Assembly: GCF_022631375.1 (NCBI RefSeq)
Contig: NZ_JALBGC010000001.1
Location: 1 to 64,000, forward strand
Length of the DNA: 64,000 nucleotides
Reading direction: 5' to 3'
Origin: Hymenobacter cyanobacteriorum
Lineage (GTDB): Bacteria; Bacteroidota; Bacteroidia; Cytophagales; Hymenobacteraceae
Shown: positions 58,060-64,000 of the stretch, piece by piece
Numbering within the stretch: position 1 is the stretch's first letter
How the letters are laid out: each line of letters starts with the position of its first letter
Program-made: the position numbers and the translations under genes
Notes under the pieces: generated by a model
What the model was told of the DNA's origin: nothing
What the model saw: the letters and a program-made list of their open reading frames with translations, nothing else
Databases searched by the model: none

Positions 58060-58512
58060 ATGAAATTCGCTAAACACGTTTCCGCGATTGCGCCGCTGGC
58101 CCTGGGCCTGCTGCTGGCCGCCGCCGCTCCGGCGCTGGCCCAAACCCCTAAAACGCCCGCTCCACAGCCCGACCAAGGTGCAGGCAGCGTCGGTGCCGGC
58201 AAGACGATTCCGGTGGCCGAGTACTACGAAGGCGGCCAGACGGCCATGTATGACTTCATCGCCAAAGAGATGGTGTACCCGGTGATGGCCCGGCGCAACC
58301 GCATTCAGGGCCAGTGCATTATCAGCTTCCAGCTGAATGCCGACGGCACGATGCAGGACATGCGCATTGTGAAGCAGCTGGGCGGCGGCACCGGCGAAGA
58401 AGCCCTGCGCGTGGTGAAGCTACTGAAGTTTAAAAAGCCCGAGCTGCCCATTCGGGCCAGCCTGCCCATCACCTTCAAGCTGACCAAGCCCGGCTCGAAC
58501 GTTACGGAATAA
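58060..58512 (+). CDS. Periplasmic protein with TonB C-terminal domain
   Basis: A 150-residue protein: signal peptide (LGLLLAAAAPALAQ), short Pro-rich spacer, then a TonB-C domain (about 60-150; MVYPVMARRNRIQGQCIISF, NADGTMQDMRIVKQLGGGTG and RASLPITFKL). It lacks the membrane anchor of true TonB, so energy transduction is doubtful; similar short proteins are common in Bacteroidota. The protein at 23245 is of the same kind. Confidence 0.8.
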   Translation: MKFAKHVSAIAPLALGLLLAAAAPALAQTPKTPAPQPDQGAGSVGAGKTIPVAEYYEGGQTAMYDFIAKEMVYPVMARRNRIQGQCIISFQLNADGTMQDMRIVKQLGGGTGEEALRVVKLLKFKKPELPIRASLPITFKLTKPGSNVTE

Positions 58513-58536
58513 CAAACCTTTGTAATTTTGCCCCGA

Positions 58537-58628
58537 AGAGTGAGGAATGGAAACTGACGCAGGGCCCCCGGGCAGCGGTTGTTTTTTATTCCTCACTCCT
58601 CTTTTTTCCCATCCCTCATTCCCAAAAG
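58537..58628. repeat. Word-built inverted repeat (GAGTGAGGAATGG type)
   Basis: AGAGTGAGGAATGGAAA on the left faces ATTCCTCACTCCTC, and a further CATCCCTCATTCCC, on the right. The latter ends 6 nt before the DUF5606 ATG. Confidence 0.7.
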
Positions 58629-58629
58629 A

Positions 58630-59268
58630 ATGCCCTACGAACTGCAAGAGTTGGCCGCCATCAGCGGCATGCCCGGCCTGTACCGCCTGGTGCGCGCCGC
58701 GCGCCACGGCGTGCTCGTCGAAAGCCTCGACGAGAAAGCCACCCGCACGCTGGCGCCGGCCCGCAACAAGGTGTCGCTGCTGTCGGAAATTTCGATTTAC
58801 ACCCAGGATGCCGACGAAACTGTGCCGCTGACGGAAGTTTTCGAGCGCATTTACCAGAAGCACGGCGCGGCCTCGCCGGTGACAGCGAAGTCGAGCGAGA
58901 GCGAGCTGACCGATTTTCTGGCCGGCGTGATTCCGGACTACGACCGCGACCGCGTGTATCTGTCCGATATCAAGAAACTGGCCTCGTGGTACGGCATCGT
59001 GAGCAAGCACCGCCCCTACGTGGCCGCGGAAGCCGCTCCCGCCGCTTCGGAAACCGCTGACAATTCGGCGGCTGCCACGGAAACGGAAGCTGCTGAAAAG
59101 CCTGCCCCCAAAGCCAAAAAGGCCAAAGCCGCTAAAACCGAAGAGCCCGCCGCCGGCGAGCCCCTGAGCACCGGTGGCGTCATTGGCGCTGCTGATGAAG
59201 CTCCGGCTGCCGAAGGCAACCCCGAGGCTGCCGCGCCGGCCAAAAAAAGCCGCAAGAAGGCCGAGTAG
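58630..59268 (+). CDS. DUF5606 family protein with Ala/Lys-rich tail
   Basis: A 212-residue Bacteroidota-specific protein. The conserved part (1-135) begins PYELQELAAISGMPGLYRLV and contains PARNKVSLLSEISIYTQDAD and DFLAGVIPDYDRDRVYLSDI; function unknown. The remaining 75 residues are low-complexity Ala/Pro/Lys/Glu (KKAKAAKTEEPAAGEP, ending AKKSRKKAE), probably disordered. Start at 58630 gives the family N-terminus; a terminator follows. Confidence 0.85.
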   Translation: MPYELQELAAISGMPGLYRLVRAARHGVLVESLDEKATRTLAPARNKVSLLSEISIYTQDADETVPLTEVFERIYQKHGAASPVTAKSSESELTDFLAGVIPDYDRDRVYLSDIKKLASWYGIVSKHRPYVAAEAAPAASETADNSAAATETEAAEKPAPKAKKAKAAKTEEPAAGEPLSTGGVIGAADEAPAAEGNPEAAAPAKKSRKKAE

Positions 59269-59289
59269 TTTCGGGTTTCTTCAAGATGC

Positions 59290-59324
59290 AAAAAGCCGCT
59301 TCGGGGTTCCGAAGCGGCTTTTTT
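59290..59324 (+). terminator. Intrinsic terminator after DUF5606
   Basis: AAAAAGCCGCTTCGG-GGTT-CCGAAGCGGCTTTTTT, a perfect 15-bp stem with tetraloop. Confidence 0.95.
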
Positions 59325-59350
59325 GTGTGGGAATGGCTGAGTAATTCAGA

Positions 59351-59453
59351 GCGTCATGCTGAGCGCAGTCGAAGCATCTCTACCGCGTAACAAATCCTTT
59401 CGATGGAGTTTACTGCTGCGGTAGAGATGCTTCGCTACGCTCTGCATGACGTT
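59351..59453. repeat. GCATGACG-family inverted repeat, hybrid arms
   Basis: The left arm is of the CTGAGCGCAGTCGAAGCATC subtype and the right arm of the CTTCGCTACGCTCTGCATGA subtype, giving a slightly mismatched stem. Confidence 0.88.
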
Positions 59454-59471
59454 CAATGAGTTTCTTAAAAC

Positions 59472-60506
59472 CTACTTGGCTACAGTGGCGGCCTCGGCGG
59501 CTTCTACGGCTTCCTGAGCGAGGCAAGCCTCGGCCTGCTCGACCAGTTCTTTGCTGCCAATGAAGACGGGGCAACGCTCGTGCGGCACTTTGGGCTCGAT
59601 TTCCATGGTGCGCTGGCGGCCGTTGCTACTTTTGCCACCGGCCTGTTCCACGATGAAAGCCAGCGGGTTGCACTCGTACATGAGGCGTAGTTTACCGTTC
59701 TGGTTTTTGGCGGTGGCGGGGTACACGTAGATGCCGCCTTTGAGCAGGTTGCGGTGGAAATCGGCCACCAGCGAGCCAATGTAGCGGGCCGAGAAGTTCT
59801 GGTCCTTGCACTGCTGCACAAAGGCGGCCACGCCGGGCGAGAACGAGTCGGAGCTCCCCTCGTTGATGGAGTAGATAGCGCCGGTTTTGGGCGTTTGAAT
59901 GTCGGGGTGCGAGAGGAAAAATTCGCCCAGCGAATGCTCGTAGGTGAAGCCGTTCACGCCGTTGCCGGTCGTATACACCATCATAGTGCTGGAACCGTAG
60001 ATGACGTAGCCGGCCGCCACCTGGTGGGTGCCGGGCTGCAGGCAGTCGGCAGCGGTGCCCTCGCGGCCGGTGGGCGACACGCGGCGGTAGATACTGAAAA
60101 TGGTGCCGATGCTGACGTTGACGTCGATGTTCGACGAACCGTCGAGCGGGTCGATGGCGACCACGTATTTGCCTTGGTTGTTGCCGGTCTGAATCATCTC
60201 GTCGTCTTCTTCGGAGATGATGGTGCAGACTTCGCCGCCGTTGCGCAGGGCGCGGATGAAGCGGATGTTGGCGATGACGTCGAGCTTTTGTTGGTCTTCG
60301 CCCTGCACGTTCTGGCTGCCGTAGGCGCCGGCAATATCGATAAGGCCGGAACGGTTGATTTCGCGGTTGACAATCTTGGCGGCCAGAGCGATATCGCGCA
60401 GCAATTGCGAGAGTTCCCCAGTGGCGTAGGGGAAATCTTCCTGCTTGCGCATGATGAAACGGTCGAGGGTAGTGCCGACGGGCAGGGCCAGTTTATTGTG
60501 GTCCAT
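59472..60506 (-). CDS. fbp: Fructose-1,6-bisphosphatase class I
   Basis: A 344-residue gluconeogenic enzyme. Metal-binding acids in [13 protein letters not shown] and the family motif [18 protein letters not shown]; substrate loop [20 protein letters not shown]. The start at 60506 ([20 protein letters not shown]) is chosen by family N-terminus. The C-terminus has an extra Ala/Glu-rich tail ([15 protein letters not shown]). Divergent from lysC. Confidence 0.95.
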   Translation of the reverse strand: MDHNKLALPVGTTLDRFIMRKQEDFPYATGELSQLLRDIALAAKIVNREINRSGLIDIAGAYGSQNVQGEDQQKLDVIANIRFIRALRNGGEVCTIISEEDDEMIQTGNNQGKYVVAIDPLDGSSNIDVNVSIGTIFSIYRRVSPTGREGTAADCLQPGTHQVAAGYVIYGSSTMMVYTTGNGVNGFTYEHSLGEFFLSHPDIQTPKTGAIYSINEGSSDSFSPGVAAFVQQCKDQNFSARYIGSLVADFHRNLLKGGIYVYPATAKNQNGKLRLMYECNPLAFIVEQAGGKSSNGRQRTMEIEPKVPHERCPVFIGSKELVEQAEACLAQEAVEAAEAATVAK

Positions 60507-60547
60507 ATGGGGAGGTGCTAGCGAAATGGCGGGTTGGGAACGCAGCA

Positions 60548-60555
60548 CAAAGCTA
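60548..60555 (-). promoter_or_regulatory. -7 box for fbp
   Basis: Minus strand TAGCTTTG, perfect consensus, with TTTAC about 18 nt upstream; leader about 35 nt. Confidence 0.55.
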
Positions 60556-60672
60556 CTCGCCACGGGCCGTAAAGTTACCGCCGGGCGCGCGCAATCGGTT
60601 GCAGCTAGGCCTCCATATTGGCCCATACTGCAAAGTTTGCCCCAGGGTTTAGGCGATACTTGCGGGCGCTCC

Positions 60673-60680
60673 TACCTTTG
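60673..60680 (+). promoter_or_regulatory. -7 box for lysC, start-proximal
   Basis: TACCTTTG, perfect consensus, ends 6 nt before the ATG at 60687; leaderless or near-leaderless mRNA expected. Confidence 0.65.
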
Positions 60681-60686
60681 CCGGCC

Positions 60687-61994
60687 ATGGAAAAAGTGCA
60701 GGTGTACAAATTCGGCGGGGCATCGGTGAAGGATGCGGCGGCCATTCTCAACCTCTGCCGCATCGTGCGGGACTTTGGTCCGCAGGGGCCGCTGGTGATT
60801 GTGGTGTCGGCGATGGGCAAGACCACAAACGCGCTGGAGGAGATATTTAATCTGGCTTGGTCAGACCAGGACAATGAAGGTCAGAAGCAAGCGCTTTTTC
60901 AATATCACGCAACTACTGGGGAACTGCTCAATCAAGAAGCATCCAATGCCATTCCAACTGCGCTTTCCGCGGCAAGTGTGATAGAAAACCATTCCTATCA
61001 GCTTAATCGCGCTACCGCCGATTTAGCTGATGCCAATAATACGGACTATGACCAAGCATACGACCAGGTAGTAAGTCTCGGTGAGCGTCTATCTGCCCAA
61101 TTAGTCAGCGGTGTTTTAAGTGGGTATTGGGGAAGCGACGCTGTTGCTTACTTGCCAGCCACCGAATGGTTGAGAACCGATGAAAATTGGCGCGAAGGCC
61201 GCGTAGATTGGTCTACAACCACACAACTTGTGCAAAAAGCCGTTGGCAAAGCCGTAGCTATCGGCGCCAAAATCATTGTAACCGAAGGCTTTATTGGCAG
61301 CACTACCGACGGCCGCACCACCACCCTGGGCCGCGAGGGTTCCGACTACACGGCCGCCATCCTGGCCTACTGCCTGCGGGCCGAGGCGGTAACCATCTGG
61401 AAGGACGTGGCGGGCCTGCTCAACGCCGACCCCAAGATATTTCCGGACACGGTGCGCTACCCCGAAATCAGCTACCGCGAAACCATCGAGATGGCCTACT
61501 ACGGTGCGTCGGTCATCCACCCCAAAACGCTAAAACCACTAGCCGACCGCAACATTCCGCTGCGCGTAAAGTCGTTTCTGGACCCGGCGGCCGAGGGTAC
61601 CATTATCCACGACTGTCAGCACCCGGCGCTGGCCCCGGCCTTCATCCGCAAAACGGACCAGTGCCTGCTCTCCTTCGCCAGCAAGGACTTTTCGTTTATC
61701 TCGGAGGAAAACCTGGCGGTGATTTTTGCGGCGTTGGCCCAGGCCAAGCTCAAGATTAACGTGATGCAGAATTCGGCCATCAGTTTCTCGGTGTGCGTCG
61801 ATTTTTCGGAGCGGCGCGTGCACCAATTGCTCGATTTGCTGCGCGAGCAGTTTCTACTGCACTACAACACCGGGCTGATGCTCTTTACCATCAGAAACTA
61901 CGATGCGGCCAGCATTGCGCAGCTCACCAAGGGCAAGCGGCTGCTGCTGGAGCAGCGCACGCGGGGCACGTTTCAGTTCGTGTGCGCGGCGTAG
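60687..61994 (+). CDS. lysC: Aspartate kinase
   Basis: A 435-residue enzyme phosphorylating aspartate for lysine, threonine and methionine. N-terminal VYKFGGASVKDAAAI with the catalytic Lys, VSAMGKTTNALEEI, TEGFIGSTTDGRTTTLGREG and SDYTAAILAYCLRAEAV. Regulatory ACT region from about 340 (ISFSVCVDFSERRVHQLLDL). Single-function, not fused to homoserine dehydrogenase. Codons 51-170 or so are AT-rich (about 48% GC over 60841-61200) against 63% in 61381-61440, so the gene looks mosaic. Confidence 0.94.
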   Translation: MEKVQVYKFGGASVKDAAAILNLCRIVRDFGPQGPLVIVVSAMGKTTNALEEIFNLAWSDQDNEGQKQALFQYHATTGELLNQEASNAIPTALSAASVIENHSYQLNRATADLADANNTDYDQAYDQVVSLGERLSAQLVSGVLSGYWGSDAVAYLPATEWLRTDENWREGRVDWSTTTQLVQKAVGKAVAIGAKIIVTEGFIGSTTDGRTTTLGREGSDYTAAILAYCLRAEAVTIWKDVAGLLNADPKIFPDTVRYPEISYRETIEMAYYGASVIHPKTLKPLADRNIPLRVKSFLDPAAEGTIIHDCQHPALAPAFIRKTDQCLLSFASKDFSFISEENLAVIFAALAQAKLKINVMQNSAISFSVCVDFSERRVHQLLDLLREQFLLHYNTGLMLFTIRNYDAASIAQLTKGKRLLLEQRTRGTFQFVCAA

Positions 61995-62008
61995 CTGAAT
62001 AAATCCAG

Positions 62009-62110
62009 AACGGTCATGCAGAGCGCAGCGAAGCATCTTTACCGCGCAACGCAATTCAATTGTTTGATTTACTACTGCAGTAAAGATGCTTCGCTGCGCT
62101 CTGCATGACG
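62009..62110. repeat. GCATGACG-family inverted repeat
   Basis: AACGGTCATGCAGAGCGCAG and CGAAGCATCTTTACCGC, with the complement CAGTAAAGATGCTTCGCTGC to GCATGACG. The outer 3-4 bases are diverged. Confidence 0.88.
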
Positions 62111-62147
62111 CGCTTTTAACCATTAAAAATCCCACCACCTCTTCCCC

Positions 62148-62921
62148 ATGGAATTCATTCTCGTTACGCCCCAGTCGCGCCCCGGCGTGGCCCTTATTCA
62201 GCTCAACCGCCCCAAAGAGCTGAATGCTTTGAACCTGCAACTGATGCTCGAAATCCGCGATGCGCTGAAGGCGCTGGACGAGGACGACGCGGTGCGCGTG
62301 GTCATTCTCACCGGCAACGAGCGGGCCTTCGCGGCTGGGGCCGACATCAAGCAGATGGCGGGCAAAACGGCTATTGATATGCTTATCACCGACCAGTTCA
62401 GCACCTGGGACCAGATTCGCAAGTTCCGCAAGCCGCTGATTGGGGCGGTGTCAGGATTCGCGCTGGGGGGAGGATGCGAGCTGGCCATGACTTGTGATAT
62501 GCTGGTAGCTTCGGAAACGGCGCAGTTCGGGCAACCCGAAATCCGCATCGGCACCATGCCGGGCGCGGGCGGCACCCAGCGCCTCACCCGCGCCGTGGGC
62601 AAGGCCAAGGCGATGGAAATGGTGCTTACCGGCGAGTTCATCTCGGCCCAGGAGGCGCACCGCGTGGGCCTCGTGAACCGCGTGGTGCCCGTGGGCCAGT
62701 ATTTAGAAGAGGCTTACCGCCTGGCCGCCACCATCGCCGGCATGAGCCCCGTGGCCGCTCGTCTGGCCAAGGAATCGGTGAATCGGTCGTTTGAGACGCA
62801 CCTTGATGAAGGGCTGCATTTCGAGCGCAAGAACTTCTACCTCACGTTTGCTTCCGAAGACCAGAAGGAAGGCATGGCGGCGTTTGTGGAGAAGCGCAAG
62901 CCGGCATTTAAGGGGCGGTAA
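62148..62921 (+). CDS. Enoyl-CoA hydratase
   Basis: A 257-residue crotonase-fold enzyme of fatty-acid or amino-acid breakdown. CoA/oxyanion motifs FAAGADIKQMAG and GFALGGGCELAMTCDM with one catalytic Glu, and PEIRIGTMPGAGGTQRLTR with the second Glu: both present, as in true enoyl-CoA hydratases. C-terminal EDQKEGMAAFVEKRKPAFKG is standard. Which pathway it serves cannot be told from neighbours. Confidence 0.92.
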   Translation: MEFILVTPQSRPGVALIQLNRPKELNALNLQLMLEIRDALKALDEDDAVRVVILTGNERAFAAGADIKQMAGKTAIDMLITDQFSTWDQIRKFRKPLIGAVSGFALGGGCELAMTCDMLVASETAQFGQPEIRIGTMPGAGGTQRLTRAVGKAKAMEMVLTGEFISAQEAHRVGLVNRVVPVGQYLEEAYRLAATIAGMSPVAARLAKESVNRSFETHLDEGLHFERKNFYLTFASEDQKEGMAAFVEKRKPAFKGR

Positions 62922-62924
62922 TCT

Positions 62925-63004
62925 AAAAAAGTTAAAAGTTGAGAGTTAAAAGTTAAAACCCTTTTGGCTGTCTGCGTTTAACTCTCAACTTTTACCTTTT
63001 AATT
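62925..63004. repeat. Word-built inverted repeat (AGTTAAAAGTTGAGAG type)
   Basis: AAAAAGTTAAAAGTTGAGAG and TTAAAAGTTAAAA on the left face GTTTAACTCTCAACTTTTAC and CTTTTAA on the right. The right arm ends about 8 nt before the peroxiredoxin ATG. Confidence 0.8.
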
Positions 63005-63011
63005 CTCCAAA

Positions 63012-63596
63012 ATGGCAGTTCTCGTAGGCAAACGGGCTCCCTCCTTCCGCGCCCCAGCGGTGGTCGATGGCAAAATCGAAGAAGAATTCTCGCTCGACCG
63101 CTACCTGGGCAAGAAATACGTGCTGTTTTACTTCTACCCAGCCGATTTCAGCCGGGTGTGCCCCACCGAGATTCTGGCGTTTCAGGACCGGCTGGCCGAG
63201 TTTGAGGAGCGCAACGTGGCCGTGGTAGGCTGCTCGACCGATTCGCAGCACGCCCACCTGGCCTGGCAGCTGCAGCCACGCGACAAAGGTGGCATCTGCG
63301 GCGTGCGCTACCCGCTGGTGGCCGATTCGACCAAAACCATCTCGGCCAATTACGATGTGCTGGGCGGCCACTACGACTACACGCCCGAGGGCGAAATGAC
63401 CTATGTGGGCTCTCCCGTAGCTTACCGCGGCCTGTTTCTGATTGACCAGGACGGCATCGTGCGCCACCAGTTGGTGAACGACCGGCCGCTGGGCCGCAGC
63501 CTCACCGAAGCACTGCGCATGATTGATGCGCTGCAGCACTACGAAACCGAAGGCGAGGTGTGCCCGGTAGACTGGCAGGCCGACAAAAACGTCTGA
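63012..63596 (+). CDS. Peroxiredoxin (AhpC/TSA family, 2-Cys)
   Basis: A 194-residue thiol peroxidase. Peroxidatic Cys in YPADFSRVCPTEILAF; this keeps the P-x3-S/T-x2-C core but has Ser-Arg where most have Thr-Phe. The resolving Cys is in EGEVCPVDW near the C-terminus. It reduces peroxides with thioredoxin or AhpF; no ahpF is adjacent. Typical 2-Cys length. Confidence 0.93.
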   Translation: MAVLVGKRAPSFRAPAVVDGKIEEEFSLDRYLGKKYVLFYFYPADFSRVCPTEILAFQDRLAEFEERNVAVVGCSTDSQHAHLAWQLQPRDKGGICGVRYPLVADSTKTISANYDVLGGHYDYTPEGEMTYVGSPVAYRGLFLIDQDGIVRHQLVNDRPLGRSLTEALRMIDALQHYETEGEVCPVDWQADKNV

Positions 63597-63631
63597 TGCC
63601 CATTAAAATCGCATTCTGCGCGCCGATGGCG

Positions 63632-63639
63632 TAATTTTG
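63632..63639 (+). promoter_or_regulatory. -7 box for waaA, start-proximal
   Basis: TAATTTTG, perfect consensus, ends 4 nt before the proposed TTG start of waaA. Its TAA is also the in-frame stop preceding the gene. Confidence 0.6.
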
Positions 63640-63643
63640 GGGC

Positions 63644-64000
63644 TTGCTTTTCCTCTACGATATCGCCCTGGGCCTATATGGCCTGCTGCTCCGACTGTTA
63701 GCGCCGTTTGTGCCGAAAGCGGCCGCCTGGGTGGCGGGCCGGCAGGGCCTGCTGGCCCACATCCGCGACACGATTGGGGCCGATGCCGCGCCCCGCGCGT
63801 GGTTTCATTGCGCCTCGTTGGGCGAGTTCGAGCAGGGCCGCCCACTGATTGATGCGTACCGGCAGGCCCACCCCGGTACCAAAGTCGTGCTCACGTTCTT
63901 CTCGCCCTCGGGCTACGAGGTGCGTAAGAACTGGCCGGGGGCCGACTACATCTTCTACCTGCCGCTGGACACCCGCGCCAACGCCCGCGCCTTTCTGGAC
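63644..64000 (+). CDS. waaA: Kdo transferase (3-deoxy-D-manno-octulosonic acid transferase), 5' part
   Basis: 119 codons are visible before the window ends. The N-terminal membrane anchor (LLFLYDIALGLYGLLLRLLA) is followed by the WaaA/KdtA motifs WFHCASLGEFEQGRPLIDAY (catalytic Glu in GEFEQ) and VVLTFFSPSGYEVRKN. It adds Kdo to lipid A precursor at the inner membrane. There is no upstream ATG: an in-frame TAA lies at 63632, so TTG 63644 is the first plausible start, 4 nt after the -7 box. Confidence 0.88.
   Translation, partial: MLFLYDIALGLYGLLLRLLAPFVPKAAAWVAGRQGLLAHIRDTIGADAAPRAWFHCASLGEFEQGRPLIDAYRQAHPGTKVVLTFFSPSGYEVRKNWPGADYIFYLPLDTRANARAFLD

Overview
The window is chromosomal housekeeping DNA from a GC-rich member of the Bacteroidota, most like Hymenobacter or a close relative (Cytophagales). 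Three things support this. First, there is a type IX secretion signature: a secreted amylase ends in a T9SS sorting domain, and porT-like and porE-like genes lie side by side. Second, the gene neighbourhoods are typical of the phylum: xerD/aroQ, DUF177-rpmF-plsX-fabH-efp-accB-accC, and acyl-CoA reductase with a dicluster ferredoxin. Third, Bacteroidota-type -7 promoter boxes (TAnnTTTG) sit in front of many genes. I see no rRNA, tRNA or CRISPR array. The only mobile DNA is the 3' end of an IS5-like transposase at the left edge.

Layout: 1-10 kb holds secreted and envelope functions: a GH13 amylase, an esterase, a Bax-inhibitor-like membrane protein, a NUC1-type nuclease lipoprotein, a four-gene membrane/methyltransferase cassette and a hydrolase. 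9.8-16 kb holds a HIT protein fused to a nuclease-A-inhibitor domain, then greA, a 2-hydroxyacid dehydrogenase, ksgA, leucyl aminopeptidase and pdxA. 16-22 kb is the fatty-acid block: DUF177, rpmF, plsX, fabH, efp, accB, accC. 22-28 kb has small secreted proteins, a lipoyl acyltransferase (E2) and valS. 28-35 kb has a nitrilase-family enzyme, a PP-loop sugar amidotransferase, a ferredoxin/acyl-CoA reductase pair, a nucleoside phosphorylase and trhO. 35-47 kb has a NeuD-like acetyltransferase, a low-GC membrane protein, DUF2851, lolA, ftsK, xerD, a four-helix-bundle insert, aroQ, a class V aminotransferase, marC, rnhA and trmN. 47-57 kb has an ABC ATPase, a membrane protein, a saccharopine-dehydrogenase-like enzyme, cdd, an esterase, an SDR, porT, ubiE and porE. 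57-64 kb has engB, a TonB-domain protein, DUF5606, fbp, lysC, an enoyl-CoA hydratase, a peroxiredoxin and the start of waaA.

The intergenic DNA is the unusual part. One family of roughly 100-bp inverted repeats (arms beginning AACGTCATGC and ending GCATGACGTT) recurs about nine times. A second class shares architecture but not sequence: each locus has two long arms built from its own reiterated 8-10 bp word, usually ending just before a start codon and sometimes supplying the stop codon of the gene upstream. Several promoters place the -7 box only 4-6 nt before the start codon, which implies leaderless mRNAs.

The most interesting protein-level observation is the HIT-NuiA fusion, which keeps the inhibitor glutamate and C-terminal threonine, lying 3.3 kb from a NUC1-family nuclease lipoprotein. 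All functional calls are from reading the sequence; no searches were run.
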